The notes under the pieces are model-generated. The model was given only the letters and a program-made list of their open reading frames with translations, was not told where the DNA came from and did no database searches. Shown here in pieces: positions 13,970 through 21,845 of a stretch of 47,464 nt of DNA (position 1 is its first letter; the number at the start of each line of letters is the position of its first letter). The DNA lies in the IMG/VR virus record IMGVR_UViG_3300006990_003274, positions 1-47,464 of that record. One strand, 5' to 3'. The translations under genes were made by a program, and so were the position numbers. This DNA is from a virus.

Positions 13970-14689
13970 TTACACCTTATAAAGTTTAACGTAGTTAAGT
14001 CTAGTTTCGTTTGCACTAAACAATTTGTTTTTTGTTTGAGCTTTTACTTTGCCTTTTACACGTAGCATACGGCCTACGTCATATGGAAACTTATTCATAA
14101 AGCTCACTAAGTTTCCATCTATAACTGCTGTGTAGTTATAGCTCTCCCAATGTTCGCTGTAACGCTTGTCGAGAATCTTTATAACACCTTCAACAATATC
14201 TTTTTCTTTGCCTAGGTATTGGCTGTCACGATACTCAATACGGATTTCTTTTGTAAGTCCTGTTTCGTGTTTGTCACGTTTTACAAACTCTGGTACAAAT
14301 GCAATAAGTCCTAGTCTAGTAACAGGTACATTGTTTTCTGCTACTGCGTTAATTATATCACGTTTGAAATTATCTAGGTCAGCAAGTCCTAACATTACAT
14401 AACGTTTCATCCATTTATGTATTTCTGCTACTTCTTCGTAGTCTTGTGCTGTTAGTGTAGGCTTTACATAATCGGTTGGCGCATGAAAATCAAAGAAGAA
14501 TCTAACAATCTCTTTGTTACTAAACTGTGTTTTGTTTTCTGGTTCTGAAAAGCGTCTAGTATCTTTGATATAATTACCATTAATACGTTGTGCCGCTACT
14601 GCAATAGCAAGTGCATCTTGTATAGGTACTGTCTTCAATGGTAAAACGTTTTCATTCTTTACGTATCCGTCTTTAACTTGTGTCAACAT
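13970..14689 (-). CDS. Conserved hypothetical protein with OB-like C-terminus
   Basis: 239 residues. The N-terminal part is mixed; the middle is helical (DYEEVAEIHKWMKRYVM). The C-terminal 60 residues (YNYTAVIDGNLVSFMNKF, GRMLRVKGKVKAQTKN) look like a small OB-type barrel as in single-strand-binding or regulatory proteins. It is first in an operon leading to clpP and has a consensus promoter 30-58 bases upstream. The DNA-binding idea is inference only. Confidence 0.5.
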   Translation of the reverse strand: MLTQVKDGYVKNENVLPLKTVPIQDALAIAVAAQRINGNYIKDTRRFSEPENKTQFSNKEIVRFFFDFHAPTDYVKPTLTAQDYEEVAEIHKWMKRYVMLGLADLDNFKRDIINAVAENNVPVTRLGLIAFVPEFVKRDKHETGLTKEIRIEYRDSQYLGKEKDIVEGVIKILDKRYSEHWESYNYTAVIDGNLVSFMNKFPYDVGRMLRVKGKVKAQTKNKLFSANETRLNYVKLYKV

Positions 14690-14718
14690 TTTAAGCCTTT
14701 AATTAATTTTACTTGTAT

Positions 14719-14747
14719 ATTATAGCATCTACTAATACACTTGTCAA
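14719..14747 (-). promoter_or_regulatory. Sigma70-type promoter of the clpP operon
   Basis: TTGACA, 17 bases, TATAAT: perfect consensus ahead of the gene at 14689 and the clpP chain. Confidence 0.85.
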
Positions 14748-14750
14748 GTA

Positions 14751-15218
14751 TTAATCTTCCAAAACCCAATGTTTTTTTGCAAGTCCTTCTGCTTCACAGT
14801 AACGTATAAACAATCCTATTTCACGTCCGTGTGCTTCTATTTCCCAAGGTTGATCCCAGTAAGTAGGTTCTTTAGGTAACCACTTACCTTTCCAGCGATG
14901 CTTGTTAGTACGCCCGCTTTCGTAAAGTTCTCCACGTGCAAATTGCTTTACGTGTACAAATTCATGTGCTACAGTTTCTAATAGTCTACGTAATTTGATT
15001 TTCTTATTAATATCTATATCAAATTCTCTTGGACGAGCCGCATCTGCATAGTCAGTAGGTATGCAATAACCATAGCTCTCGTCTTTGCCAAAGTCACGAA
15101 ATCTTATATTAAGTTCAAGACTATGCATACGTGGCATTAGTTTAGATTTACAGAAACGTAAAATCTTTTCAGTATGCTTGCGTTGAGACTTCGAGCCGCC
15201 TGTAAAGTTAATCTGCAT
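14751..15218 (-). CDS. SprT-like zinc metalloprotease
   Basis: 155 residues. The zinc site HEFVH in ETVAHEFVHVKQFARGE lies near residue 89. A further conserved-looking segment, PWEIEAHGREIGLFIRYC, supplies a possible third ligand (Glu or His). Short SprT-like proteases occur in many phages; the family includes proteases that cleave DNA-protein crosslinks. A basic N-terminus (GGSKSQRKHTEKILRFCKSK) would suit DNA contact. Substrate unknown. Confidence 0.7.
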   Translation of the reverse strand: MQINFTGGSKSQRKHTEKILRFCKSKLMPRMHSLELNIRFRDFGKDESYGYCIPTDYADAARPREFDIDINKKIKLRRLLETVAHEFVHVKQFARGELYESGRTNKHRWKGKWLPKEPTYWDQPWEIEAHGREIGLFIRYCEAEGLAKKHWVLED

Positions 15219-15245
15219 CTATCGTTCCTCTGTTAGTATCTTATT

Positions 15246-15274
15246 ATTATACTACTATTTACGACAAATGTCAA
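15246..15274 (-). promoter_or_regulatory. Sigma70-type promoter for the metalloprotease
   Basis: TTGACA-TTTG, 17-base spacer, TATAAT, 28 bases before the gene start. Confidence 0.85.
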
Positions 15275-15283
15275 GTTTTTTGG

Positions 15284-15757
15284 CTATAACATATACTCAA
15301 AGTTTTGGCAAGAATCGTGCTTTGCGACTAGTTTAGCGCCGTTGCGTAGATGAAAACGCTCTGCCATCTCAGTTAAAGGGCTCAAAGTTACGAATCTTTT
15401 GGCTTTTTTGACACGTTTTAGCTCACGAGCAACATCAAATACTATCTCACGGCCAGCACCTTTTGAGTAACTCCATACAGTATAAAACACTGCAATGTCG
15501 CCTTTTTGTCCGTCTTGACATGCTTGTTGACTATACAAATCTAGCTCATATTCGTCCTTAGGAACTTCATTAGTATAGGCTACACATATAATTGCACGTA
15601 TATCATCATCTGGATAATGTTCTACTGCATACTTACTTTCATATAATGCATATACTTCTCTGTCTGCATCTAACCTAAAGTCAGATGTTAAGTGTGGACG
15701 TACAGGATCGTCCTTTAAAATAATTTTTACTTTGTCTTTACCAATACTCGTTATCAC
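15284..15757 (-). CDS. Possible GNAT-like acyltransferase
   Basis: 157 residues. The C-terminal half (GAGREIVFDVARELKRVKKAKRFVTLSPLTEMAERFHLRNGAKL) matches the shape of a GNAT acceptor half: helix, strand with SPLTEMAERF, then a short helix. The acetyl-CoA loop is not canonical. It overlaps the upstream gene by 20 bases. A degenerate or phage-specific GNAT is my best guess. Confidence 0.4.
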   Translation of the reverse strand: MITSIGKDKVKIILKDDPVRPHLTSDFRLDADREVYALYESKYAVEHYPDDDIRAIICVAYTNEVPKDEYELDLYSQQACQDGQKGDIAVFYTVWSYSKGAGREIVFDVARELKRVKKAKRFVTLSPLTEMAERFHLRNGAKLVAKHDSCQNFEYML

Positions 15758-16043
15758 GTTGTCCTCTTTTCACTAGTAGTGCTTTGTTATATTTAAGTGC
15801 AAATAAAGTTGCTTGTTTTGAGTCTTCTACATCTACATATATATCACAACGACAGTATGTAGCTCCAGGTAGTATTTGACTGTCACTTCTAACATAGACT
15901 AAATCAAATCCTGGTTGATTGCATTGTAGGAATAGTTCGTCGCCTAGTTCGCGCCTTACCCATATGTCTTCCATTTCCATGCGGGCGTGGTTCCATTTAT
16001 ATTCACACTGGGATAGAAAAAATCTCAATTGGTTTGTTTCCAT
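15738..16043 (-). CDS. Small hypothetical protein
   Basis: 101 residues, soluble, with Cys at CEYKW, FLQCNQ and YCRCD. It overlaps both neighbours (19-20 bases), which implies a coupled operon from the peroxiredoxin promoter down. No family recognised. Confidence 0.55.
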   Translation of the reverse strand: METNQLRFFLSQCEYKWNHARMEMEDIWVRRELGDELFLQCNQPGFDLVYVRSDSQILPGATYCRCDIYVDVEDSKQATLFALKYNKALLVKRGQRDNEYW

Positions 16044-16210
16044 TTTTCATATGCTTCTTCAAATCCTTCTAAAGCATATTGAGATCTTTCGTGATTTCCC
16101 CATAGTCTTTTAAAGTAACCGTTATAAGAATCTTTCATAGTTTCAAGTTCTACTAAATGTCCTTTAACCATATAAAAGATTCTTGCAATTTCTTTTTCGT
16201 CTATGTCCAT
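16025..16210 (-). CDS. Small helical hypothetical protein
   Basis: 61 residues from ATG 16210, overlapping the upstream stop as TAATG. Charged and helical (DIDEKEIARIFYMVKGHLVELETM, YALEGFEEAYEKWKQTN). Unknown. Confidence 0.55.
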   Translation of the reverse strand: MDIDEKEIARIFYMVKGHLVELETMKDSYNGYFKRLWGNHERSQYALEGFEEAYEKWKQTN

Positions 16211-16419
16211 TACCACCATCCTATAGTTTTAGAATTACCTGCTATAATCATAAGACAAGTAGTAACATGCAACACAATCCAAAAGGTACGAAAGGCCAGT
16301 GCCTTCTTTACATCTGATTGTGTAATAGGAAGGAACTCTGGCTTATCGTTGTCATCAATGCCAACTGGCATGCCAACGGTTCTAGCCCATACTCTAAGCC
16401 ATCGCCGTTGTCCGCTCAT
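16210..16419 (-). CDS. Small single-TM protein coupled to peroxiredoxin
   Basis: 69 residues. A basic start (SGQRRWLRVWARTVG) resembles positive-inside topology; one hydrophobic helix is at about 45-62 (TFWIVLHVTTCLMIIAG). Its start overlaps the end of the peroxiredoxin gene. Unknown. Confidence 0.55.
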   Translation of the reverse strand: MSGQRRWLRVWARTVGMPVGIDDNDKPEFLPITQSDVKKALAFRTFWIVLHVTTCLMIIAGNSKTIGWW

Positions 16420-16940
16420 TAGTGATTACCTTTGAGGTAGTCTAAACAATTCTTTGGAGTTGATTGCTCATACGGATCATCATCAGCACCTTCGTTGTTG
16501 ATGCCAGGTTCTTGCCACCATTGCTCAACTACGCCGTCATTGACAATACACATAAAACGCCAACTACGTAATCCAAAGCCTAGATGGTTTTTACCAATAA
16601 GCATTCCTAAGAAACGTGTCATGTTACCACTACCGTCTGGAATAACTTTTACGTGTTTGATACCCTGGTCTTTTGACCAAGCGTTCATTACAAATGCATC
16701 GTTAACACTCATACAATAAACTTCGTCAATATCATTATTACGAATGTTATCGTAGCTTTCTTCAAACCCTGGTAGTTGGTATTCACTACACGTAGGTGTA
16801 AAGGCACCCGGTAGGCTGAATAATACTACTCGCTTGCCTTTGAAGTAATCTTCTGTTGTTTTATCTTCCCAACGATAATCTTCACCATCGCGGACTCTTG
16901 TTTTAAATGTTACATGCGGTAACTTAAAACCTTCAATCAT
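16419..16940 (-). CDS. Peroxiredoxin, Prx5-like
   Basis: 173 residues. The peroxidatic Cys51 lies in PGAFTPTCSEYQLPGF, the signature of the Prx5/AhpE-like group. The conserved Arg appears in LRSWRFMCIVNDG. A late Cys (Cys165 in PKNCLDYL) could be resolving. It reduces H2O2 or organic peroxides using thiol donors; the phage glutaredoxin (39 kb) is a possible donor because Prx5 enzymes often use glutaredoxin. It has its own promoter, with a palindrome in the spacer. Confidence 0.88.
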   Translation of the reverse strand: MIEGFKLPHVTFKTRVRDGEDYRWEDKTTEDYFKGKRVVLFSLPGAFTPTCSEYQLPGFEESYDNIRNNDIDEVYCMSVNDAFVMNAWSKDQGIKHVKVIPDGSGNMTRFLGMLIGKNHLGFGLRSWRFMCIVNDGVVEQWWQEPGINNEGADDDPYEQSTPKNCLDYLKGNH

Positions 16941-16972
16941 AGTCTTTAATCTCCATTGTTAGTATTAGTGTA

Positions 16973-17001
16973 ATATTAACACCTATAGGTGCAAAAGTCA
17001 A
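16973..17001 (-). promoter_or_regulatory. Peroxiredoxin promoter with palindromic spacer
   Basis: AGG-TTGACT-TTTG, 17 bases, TAATAT. The spacer contains the perfect 12-base palindrome CACCTATAGGTG (16980-16991), placed where a repressor would block RNA polymerase. Confidence 0.65.
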
Positions 17002-17042
17002 CCTATATTTTCTTACTCAAATATTTATAAATTGCATAATAA

Positions 17043-17070
17043 TTGCATTGCAAACATGGCTAAATATAAT
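17043..17070 (+). promoter_or_regulatory. Plus-strand promoter for the small-gene island
   Basis: TTGCAT, 16-base spacer, TATAAT, with an expected start near 17077 and the first gene at 17104. The only clear forward sigma70-like promoter I found. Confidence 0.5.
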
Positions 17071-17103
17071 TAGGGTCAACGAAGTATAGAGGGCAAAGTA
17101 AAT

Positions 17104-17382
17104 ATGGATTTTTTAACAATAGCAAAAGATTTAGGATTCCCAATCGCAGGGGCACTTGGTGCTGGCGGCTTTGTATTTTTAACACTTAAATTTATCCTAG
17201 CAGGTGTTACTGACTCTGTGACTACACTCAAAGGAATTATTGGATCTCTTGACAATCGTGTTCAAACTATGAACAACGACTTAGTTAAGATTGATGCACT
17301 ACTGAGTCACGCATTACATATTAAACCAAACGTAGACAGAATTGCCGCTAACGAAGGCAAGGATGACGCAAGACGAGATTAA
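17104..17382 (+). CDS. Holin-like small membrane protein A
   Basis: 92 residues: MDFLTIAKDLGFPIAGALGAGG then one TM helix (FVFLTLKFILAGV) and a coiled-coil-like tail (LDNRVQTMNNDLVKIDALL). The start resembles protein B at 17603 (KDLGFPVVAALGLG), so the two look like paralogues. A short N-terminus, one TM and a coiled coil suit a holin or pinholin accessory. GAGGG lies 11 bases before the ATG. Confidence 0.55.
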   Translation: MDFLTIAKDLGFPIAGALGAGGFVFLTLKFILAGVTDSVTTLKGIIGSLDNRVQTMNNDLVKIDALLSHALHIKPNVDRIAANEGKDDARRD

Positions 17383-17395
17383 AGGAGAAACTAAA

Positions 17396-17599
17396 ATGAT
17401 GTGGTTAGATTACACAATTAACCAAGCACCAGGAAGAGGCTTTAAAGTCGAAGGTGACACTCCAACAGAAGTAATGGACAAAGGCTTGTATAAGCCAGGC
17501 GATGTGTTTATTGTTAATGAAAGCGGCTGGCTAGTTAAGTCAGACGAATTATCATCAATGATAATCAAACACGAAGCAAAGAAAAAGGAACCAGCATAA
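17396..17599 (+). CDS. Small hypothetical protein between holin-like genes
   Basis: 67 residues from ATG 17396 (AAGGAG 8 bases upstream). It is a compact soluble beta-rich protein (MMWLDYTINQAPGRGFKVEG, YKPGDVFIVNESGWLVKSDE) with a basic tail. Starts further upstream overlap the previous gene and lack an SD. Unknown. Confidence 0.6.
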   Translation: MMWLDYTINQAPGRGFKVEGDTPTEVMDKGLYKPGDVFIVNESGWLVKSDELSSMIIKHEAKKKEPA

Positions 17600-17602
17600 T
17601 CT

Positions 17603-17932
17603 ATGGAGTCAGAACTAACAAACGTAATTAAAGACTTAGGATTTCCAGTAGTTGCCGCTCTAGGTCTTGGTTACTTCATTTACTTTATTTGGAAATGGGT
17701 TACAGAAGTTATTGATCCTGTTATAGGTCAAACTATGGGTACACTAATTAAATTAGTTGACCGTGTGCGTATGTTAGATAATGATATTATTCGCTTAAAC
17801 ACAAAGTTAAGCATGGTATTAGAAAACGAAGCCAAACTAGATAAAAAACGTAGAGCTGAACTAGAAGAAATAGTTTCAAAATATACAGACATAACAAACG
17901 ACCCATTTAATACAACGGGTACAAAAGATTGA
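17603..17932 (+). CDS. Holin-like small membrane protein B
   Basis: 109 residues. N-terminal SELTNVIKDLGFPVVAALG parallels protein A. One TM (LGYFIYFIWKWV) is followed by a long amphipathic or coiled-coil tail (LVDRVRMLDNDIIRLNTKLSMVLENEAKL). The stop TGA overlaps a TTG start for the next ORF. Function inferred only from architecture. Confidence 0.55.
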   Translation: MESELTNVIKDLGFPVVAALGLGYFIYFIWKWVTEVIDPVIGQTMGTLIKLVDRVRMLDNDIIRLNTKLSMVLENEAKLDKKRRAELEEIVSKYTDITNDPFNTTGTKD

Positions 17933-18093
17933 TAGGGCCAGTTCGCTACTGTGAGAGTTGCGGACATAGATGTCACTGTTACCAACCAGACTGCAAGGAG
18001 TGTGTGAATGATGTATGCACAAACTGCAAATGTAAAGATTCCAATGGAACACTACATAGCAAAACTAAAGGAACACGAAGCAAAGAGACTTAG
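17929..18093 (+). CDS. Cys-rich zinc-binding miniprotein, TTG start
   Basis: 54 residues if read from TTG 17929, which overlaps the previous stop as TTGA. Nine cysteines lie within residues 8-35 (CESCGHRCHC, CKEC, CTNCKC), typical of zinc or iron clusters in small treble-clef or ribbon domains, followed by a basic tail. There is no ATG. The TTGA overlap recurs at csgG, supporting this start. Confidence 0.45.
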   Translation: MIGPVRYCESCGHRCHCYQPDCKECVNDVCTNCKCKDSNGTLHSKTKGTRSKET

Positions 18094-18145
18094 TACTAAC
18101 GAGCGTAATGCTTATTGGAAAGCGTACTTACTTACTTCGAAGTAG
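18008..18145 (+). CDS. Small hypothetical protein overlapping the Cys-rich ORF
   Basis: 45 residues, MMYAQTANVKIPMEHYIAKL then a Lys/Glu-rich end. AAGGAG lies 7 bases before the ATG, a strong SD inside the Cys-rich ORF in a different frame. It overlaps the 3' end of the oppositely transcribed cyclase by 14 bases. Unknown. Confidence 0.5.
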   Translation: MMYAQTANVKIPMEHYIAKLKEHEAKRLSTNERNAYWKAYLLTSK

Positions 18146-20180
18146 CAATAAACACACCGGACCAGTCTTTAGGAAGGTCTTGTGTTTTCTGGAATTCACA
18201 ACGTTCAATCCACATGTCATAGTATGCACTCATTTTGCCATCAAAGTGGCTGTGTAGTGTATTACATAATTCTATTGCTTTGTCAAAGTCTTGTGCTAGA
18301 TATGCTTTGTGCATTTCTTCATGCTTACGTTGTGCTGTACGCCAAGCAGGGCGTCTATTATCTAACACTGTCCATATTGTAATACCTACAGTTTTACCTT
18401 TAACTGCTAAATCGTCGATTTTTAAATAGAAAAAGTCGGTTTTAGTACGTTGGTATGTCGCATCTCCAACAAGTAATACACATCCGTATTCTTTACACTT
18501 GCTTTCAATACGAGCGGCTGTACTGACTGAGTCTCCAAGGACGTCATAACTGTGTCGGGCTGTTGAACCCATCTCGCCAAGATAGCCAAGACCAGTATTA
18601 ATACCAGCCCCCATACCCACTGGGGGTCTTCCTTCTTTGGTAATCTTATCATTAAATATCTCCACTGCTTTTAACATATCCAATCCGCATTGTACTGCTG
18701 TCTTTGGATGTTGCGGATCTTCAATTGGTGCATTGTGTACGTGCATACTTGCATCGCCAATGTACTTAATAACCATACCGTCTGCGTCAAGTATAGGTTG
18801 TGTGATGGCATCCATGTAACCATTCATAATTTTTGTTAGACCTTTTACATCATCACCAAATGATTCACCTAATGGTGTAAAGCCTCTTAGGTCTGAGAAA
18901 CAAATTGAAACTTCTTTCTTCATACCATCTTTTATAAGTGCAGGATTCTCTTGTAGCATACGTACTACTGTTGGTGATGCATATCCTGCAAACTGTTTTT
19001 TGATTGCTTGTTTCTGTGCATACTCACTTACAAATCTATTAAAGATTGCATGTAAGCCTACTACAAATACAGTTACCATAGGCATTGTACCATCTAACAA
19101 GTACAAATAATTAACCCATGCATAATGTACACTATAGGTGAGTCCTCCCACAAACGCAACTAATATTCCTCCAGCCAACCAGTAAGGGGCAAACCTTCCA
19201 ACGCACACCAGTGCTATGCCTAGTAGTCCGGTTGTGATAAGCTCTGCTAAGAATGCCCAATAGGGACGCTCAATTTGATCGCCATCTATCACAGTTTGAA
19301 GTGTTACTGCGGCCGGTATATAGTTGTGTTGTGGTCCAGTCGGACTAGCGATTAAACCACCTATGCCTTCTGCGGTTACTCCTATAATAACAGTCTTCCC
19401 TTCAAACGATCTATAATCATCTGAGGCCGCACTAATAGTTTCAAATTGTTTATTCCATCTCAACCATATCTGTGCATTAGGATCTGTTTTTATAATTGGG
19501 TAACCAGGAACTCGTACTGCTTCTATTCCACCACCAGCTTCTTTAACTTGGTAACTAGGGTTTCCTGTTGCTACACGAATAACTTCAATTGCTAAAGCGG
19601 GATACGTGTCTTCGCCGACACGCATTAGGAGTGGTACTCGTCTTACAACACCGTCGATTTCTGGGTTAGTGTTCAACACGCCCACACCGTCAGCATTATC
19701 TCCTAGCAATTGGATTGGTCCTAACATTCCTGGCCATTCAAACATATATGGCACAGGATCACCAATTTTCGCAATGCCTCGAGGGACCGCATTACGATTG
19801 GCTTGGGTACTTCCTACTTGTGCTATTACAACACCGTTACCCGCAAGTGCTTCAGCTAATTGAATATCACCACCTAGTCTATCTGTCTCAGACATGATAA
19901 CAGGAATTACGATGATACCAGCACCTGCTTCGCGAAGTTTCCAGATTATATCTGCAATTATATCACGCTTCCAGGGCCATTGCCCGTACTTTTCAATGGC
20001 GGCTTCGTCAATGGTCACGATGCCGACGTCCTGGGATAATGTTGCCTTATCAGTTTGTTGAAGTAAGTCGAATTGCTTAAGGCGAGCAGTCTGCACTAAT
20101 TGACCATCTGTGTAATGCAGACCTATCATAATGAACGCTGTGACAAACGCCACAGTCCAATGTGTAATATACTTCGTCAT
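18132..20180 (-). CDS. CHASE2-domain class III adenylate cyclase
   Basis: 682 residues. Order: N-terminal TM (about 6-22); extracytoplasmic CHASE2 sensor (about 25-300, with GIVTIDEAAIEKYGQWPW and GKTVIIGVTAEG); three TMs (307-327, 332-352, 358-378); class III cyclase domain (about 420-605); short helical tail. Catalytic residues: metal Asp430 (FSDLRGF) and Asp476 (KYIGDAS), adenine-selecting Lys472 and Asp546 (SYDVLGD), and Arg557 (AARIE). The usual transition-state Asn of the GDxVNxAAR motif is Ser553, so activity needs testing. It is last in the curli/FecR operon and would let infected cells make cAMP in response to a periplasmic signal. Confidence 0.9.
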   Translation of the reverse strand: MTKYITHWTVAFVTAFIMIGLHYTDGQLVQTARLKQFDLLQQTDKATLSQDVGIVTIDEAAIEKYGQWPWKRDIIADIIWKLREAGAGIIVIPVIMSETDRLGGDIQLAEALAGNGVVIAQVGSTQANRNAVPRGIAKIGDPVPYMFEWPGMLGPIQLLGDNADGVGVLNTNPEIDGVVRRVPLLMRVGEDTYPALAIEVIRVATGNPSYQVKEAGGGIEAVRVPGYPIIKTDPNAQIWLRWNKQFETISAASDDYRSFEGKTVIIGVTAEGIGGLIASPTGPQHNYIPAAVTLQTVIDGDQIERPYWAFLAELITTGLLGIALVCVGRFAPYWLAGGILVAFVGGLTYSVHYAWVNYLYLLDGTMPMVTVFVVGLHAIFNRFVSEYAQKQAIKKQFAGYASPTVVRMLQENPALIKDGMKKEVSICFSDLRGFTPLGESFGDDVKGLTKIMNGYMDAITQPILDADGMVIKYIGDASMHVHNAPIEDPQHPKTAVQCGLDMLKAVEIFNDKITKEGRPPVGMGAGINTGLGYLGEMGSTARHSYDVLGDSVSTAARIESKCKEYGCVLLVGDATYQRTKTDFFYLKIDDLAVKGKTVGITIWTVLDNRRPAWRTAQRKHEEMHKAYLAQDFDKAIELCNTLHSHFDGKMSAYYDMWIERCEFQKTQDLPKDWSGVFIATSK

Positions 20181-20184
20181 ACTG

Positions 20185-20192
20185 TATTTATG
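20185..20192 (-). promoter_or_regulatory. Late-type element before the cyclase
   Basis: CATAAATA, then CAGT and ATG. If used as a T4-type late promoter the message would be nearly leaderless. No SD is visible before the cyclase start. Confidence 0.35.
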
Positions 20193-20405
20193 TTACTTTG
20201 TGAGGTGTGAAGATTTTATTATTTCACGCTGTTCTAGTTGTTGTTTGAACATTGCTCGAACTTCAGGTGCGTTGTCTGTTGCTTCTAAGAACTGTAATAT
20301 ACCGCTCCAACTGTTGCCCATAAACAGTATCCAACCGTCCTTGTATAATACGCTACGGCTGTTTAAATTTTTGAAGTAGAAGTTTTTATAGTGATATTCG
20401 TTCAT
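20193..20405 (-). CDS. Small hypothetical protein between curlin hybrid and cyclase
   Basis: 70 residues from ATG 20405. Aromatic-rich start (NEYHYKNFYFKN), then a short beta region (VLYKDGWILFMGNSW) and a charged helix. No signal peptide or SD. CTAAATA lies just upstream, partly formed by the preceding stop codon. Unknown; position suggests a cytosolic partner of the operon. Confidence 0.5.
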   Translation of the reverse strand: MNEYHYKNFYFKNLNSRSVLYKDGWILFMGNSWSGILQFLEATDNAPEVRAMFKQQLEQREIIKSSHLTK

Positions 20406-20414
20406 CACTAATAT

Positions 20415-21845
20415 TTAGTTTTGGGTAATAGTAGTTGTGCCACAACCATTTGCGTTTACACAATTTTGATTTATTGAATATACTTGTCCTGTTGAACTAT
20501 CTTGTGTAAGATCAAGTCCTGAGTCATAACCTGACATTGAGATACTAGCATTGTGATTGCCACTTCCGTCTTGTGTTATGTCAACTGTTTGATCGTTACC
20601 TACTGCTATTTCTGTATAGTGAGATCCTGATCCCCATTGGTTAACATCTATATCGTTGTCATCACCTTGTACAGAAATAAATGCTTTTTTATCACTGTCA
20701 TTTAACTGGCTGGTATTAACATTATTAATATCTCCATCTATATCTACTGCAATATAGTGTCCGTTGTTACCTACAGTATTATTATGATTTTGTGTAATAC
20801 TTAATATATTAGAGTCACCGTCAATATCAAACTCAACTCTATTATCATCTGCACCTGTTGTAACTCCTTGGTCAACTGTTGTTGTATTAGAGTTGCCAGT
20901 AATCCCAAACAATATAACATTGTTTTCACCTTTTTGTTTGAGTGTAGTGTTGTTATTATCTCCAACTATCTCTGCTTTTGCTAAACTGCCGTTACCTGCA
21001 ATAAGATTGTCATCGCCGTCTTGTACGATAGTAAGTGTATTGCTGTCTCCTATTTGTTCAATGTATACACCGTTGCCACTGTGTGTTACACCTCTGGCTG
21101 TTGAGATCTGATTAGTTTGTGCATTGCTTATACTTGAAGTATATGTTGTCGTTGTTGCAACTAATCCTGCTTCTGTCATTGCACGAGTTAGGAAGTCTAC
21201 CATGTTATTACTATATTGATGTGTTGATAGTAATTGTCCATAACCAAATGAAACTGTAATTGATCCACCATTACTACCATACTCCCAATTATACCAAGTG
21301 TTCCAACTACTGCCTGTACTATTTTTTGCCATTGCTGTACCGCCACTTGCTGTAAACAGTTTGTCTGGTCCTGGCAATGTGTTTTCACTTGATGTGCTTG
21401 AAGCATAATCGCCTACCGCATATGAACCCCAACAGGTATTACAACTACCTGCTATATACATACTTCCTACACTTAATTTACTTTCAACCAACGATTCAAT
21501 GCTACCTATTCTATTGGTTGCTCCGTTGGGTGCAAGAATGACTACGTGTCCTCCGTTGCCTATAAAACTTTCATAGTTTGTTTTACACGTACTGCCACAG
21601 TTTGAAGTTCCTGCTATATCAATTACAAGTTCTTTGCCTGATAGATCATTTGAACTTACTGTGCCACTTGTACTTCCTGTCACAGTAAAACCTAAATCTT
21701 CAAGTTCACTTTTTAAATGATTGTAGTGTGAACTTGTGTTTGTTCCACCTGTGCTGTAATATATTAAGGCATCATTTGCCCAACTAGTTGTTGGACTGAA
21801 TAATAGTAATACTATTAGTGCCTTCGCTACCCAATCTATAGTCAT
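20415..21845 (-). CDS. Secreted hybrid: amidotransferase-like domain plus curlin repeats
   Basis: 476 residues from ATG 21845. A signal peptide (to TTSWA) precedes an N-terminal domain (about 25-225) of alternating strands and helices (DALIYYSTGG, GKELVIDIAGTSNCG, GGHVVILAPNG) that resembles a ThuA/GATase-like fold with a Cys-containing surface. The rest is curlin-type repeats rich in Asn, Gln, Gly and Asp (YIEQIGDSNTLTIVQDGDDN, TLKQKGENN, LSITQNHNN). It probably exits through the CsgG pore and joins a fibre. The gene overlaps the FecR gene by 62 bases; AAGGAG is 12 bases before the ATG. Confidence 0.75.
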   Translation of the reverse strand: MTIDWVAKALIVLLLFSPTTSWANDALIYYSTGGTNTSSHYNHLKSELEDLGFTVTGSTSGTVSSNDLSGKELVIDIAGTSNCGSTCKTNYESFIGNGGHVVILAPNGATNRIGSIESLVESKLSVGSMYIAGSCNTCWGSYAVGDYASSTSSENTLPGPDKLFTASGGTAMAKNSTGSSWNTWYNWEYGSNGGSITVSFGYGQLLSTHQYSNNMVDFLTRAMTEAGLVATTTTYTSSISNAQTNQISTARGVTHSGNGVYIEQIGDSNTLTIVQDGDDNLIAGNGSLAKAEIVGDNNNTTLKQKGENNVILFGITGNSNTTTVDQGVTTGADDNRVEFDIDGDSNILSITQNHNNTVGNNGHYIAVDIDGDINNVNTSQLNDSDKKAFISVQGDDNDIDVNQWGSGSHYTEIAVGNDQTVDITQDGSGNHNASISMSGYDSGLDLTQDSSTGQVYSINQNCVNANGCGTTTITQN

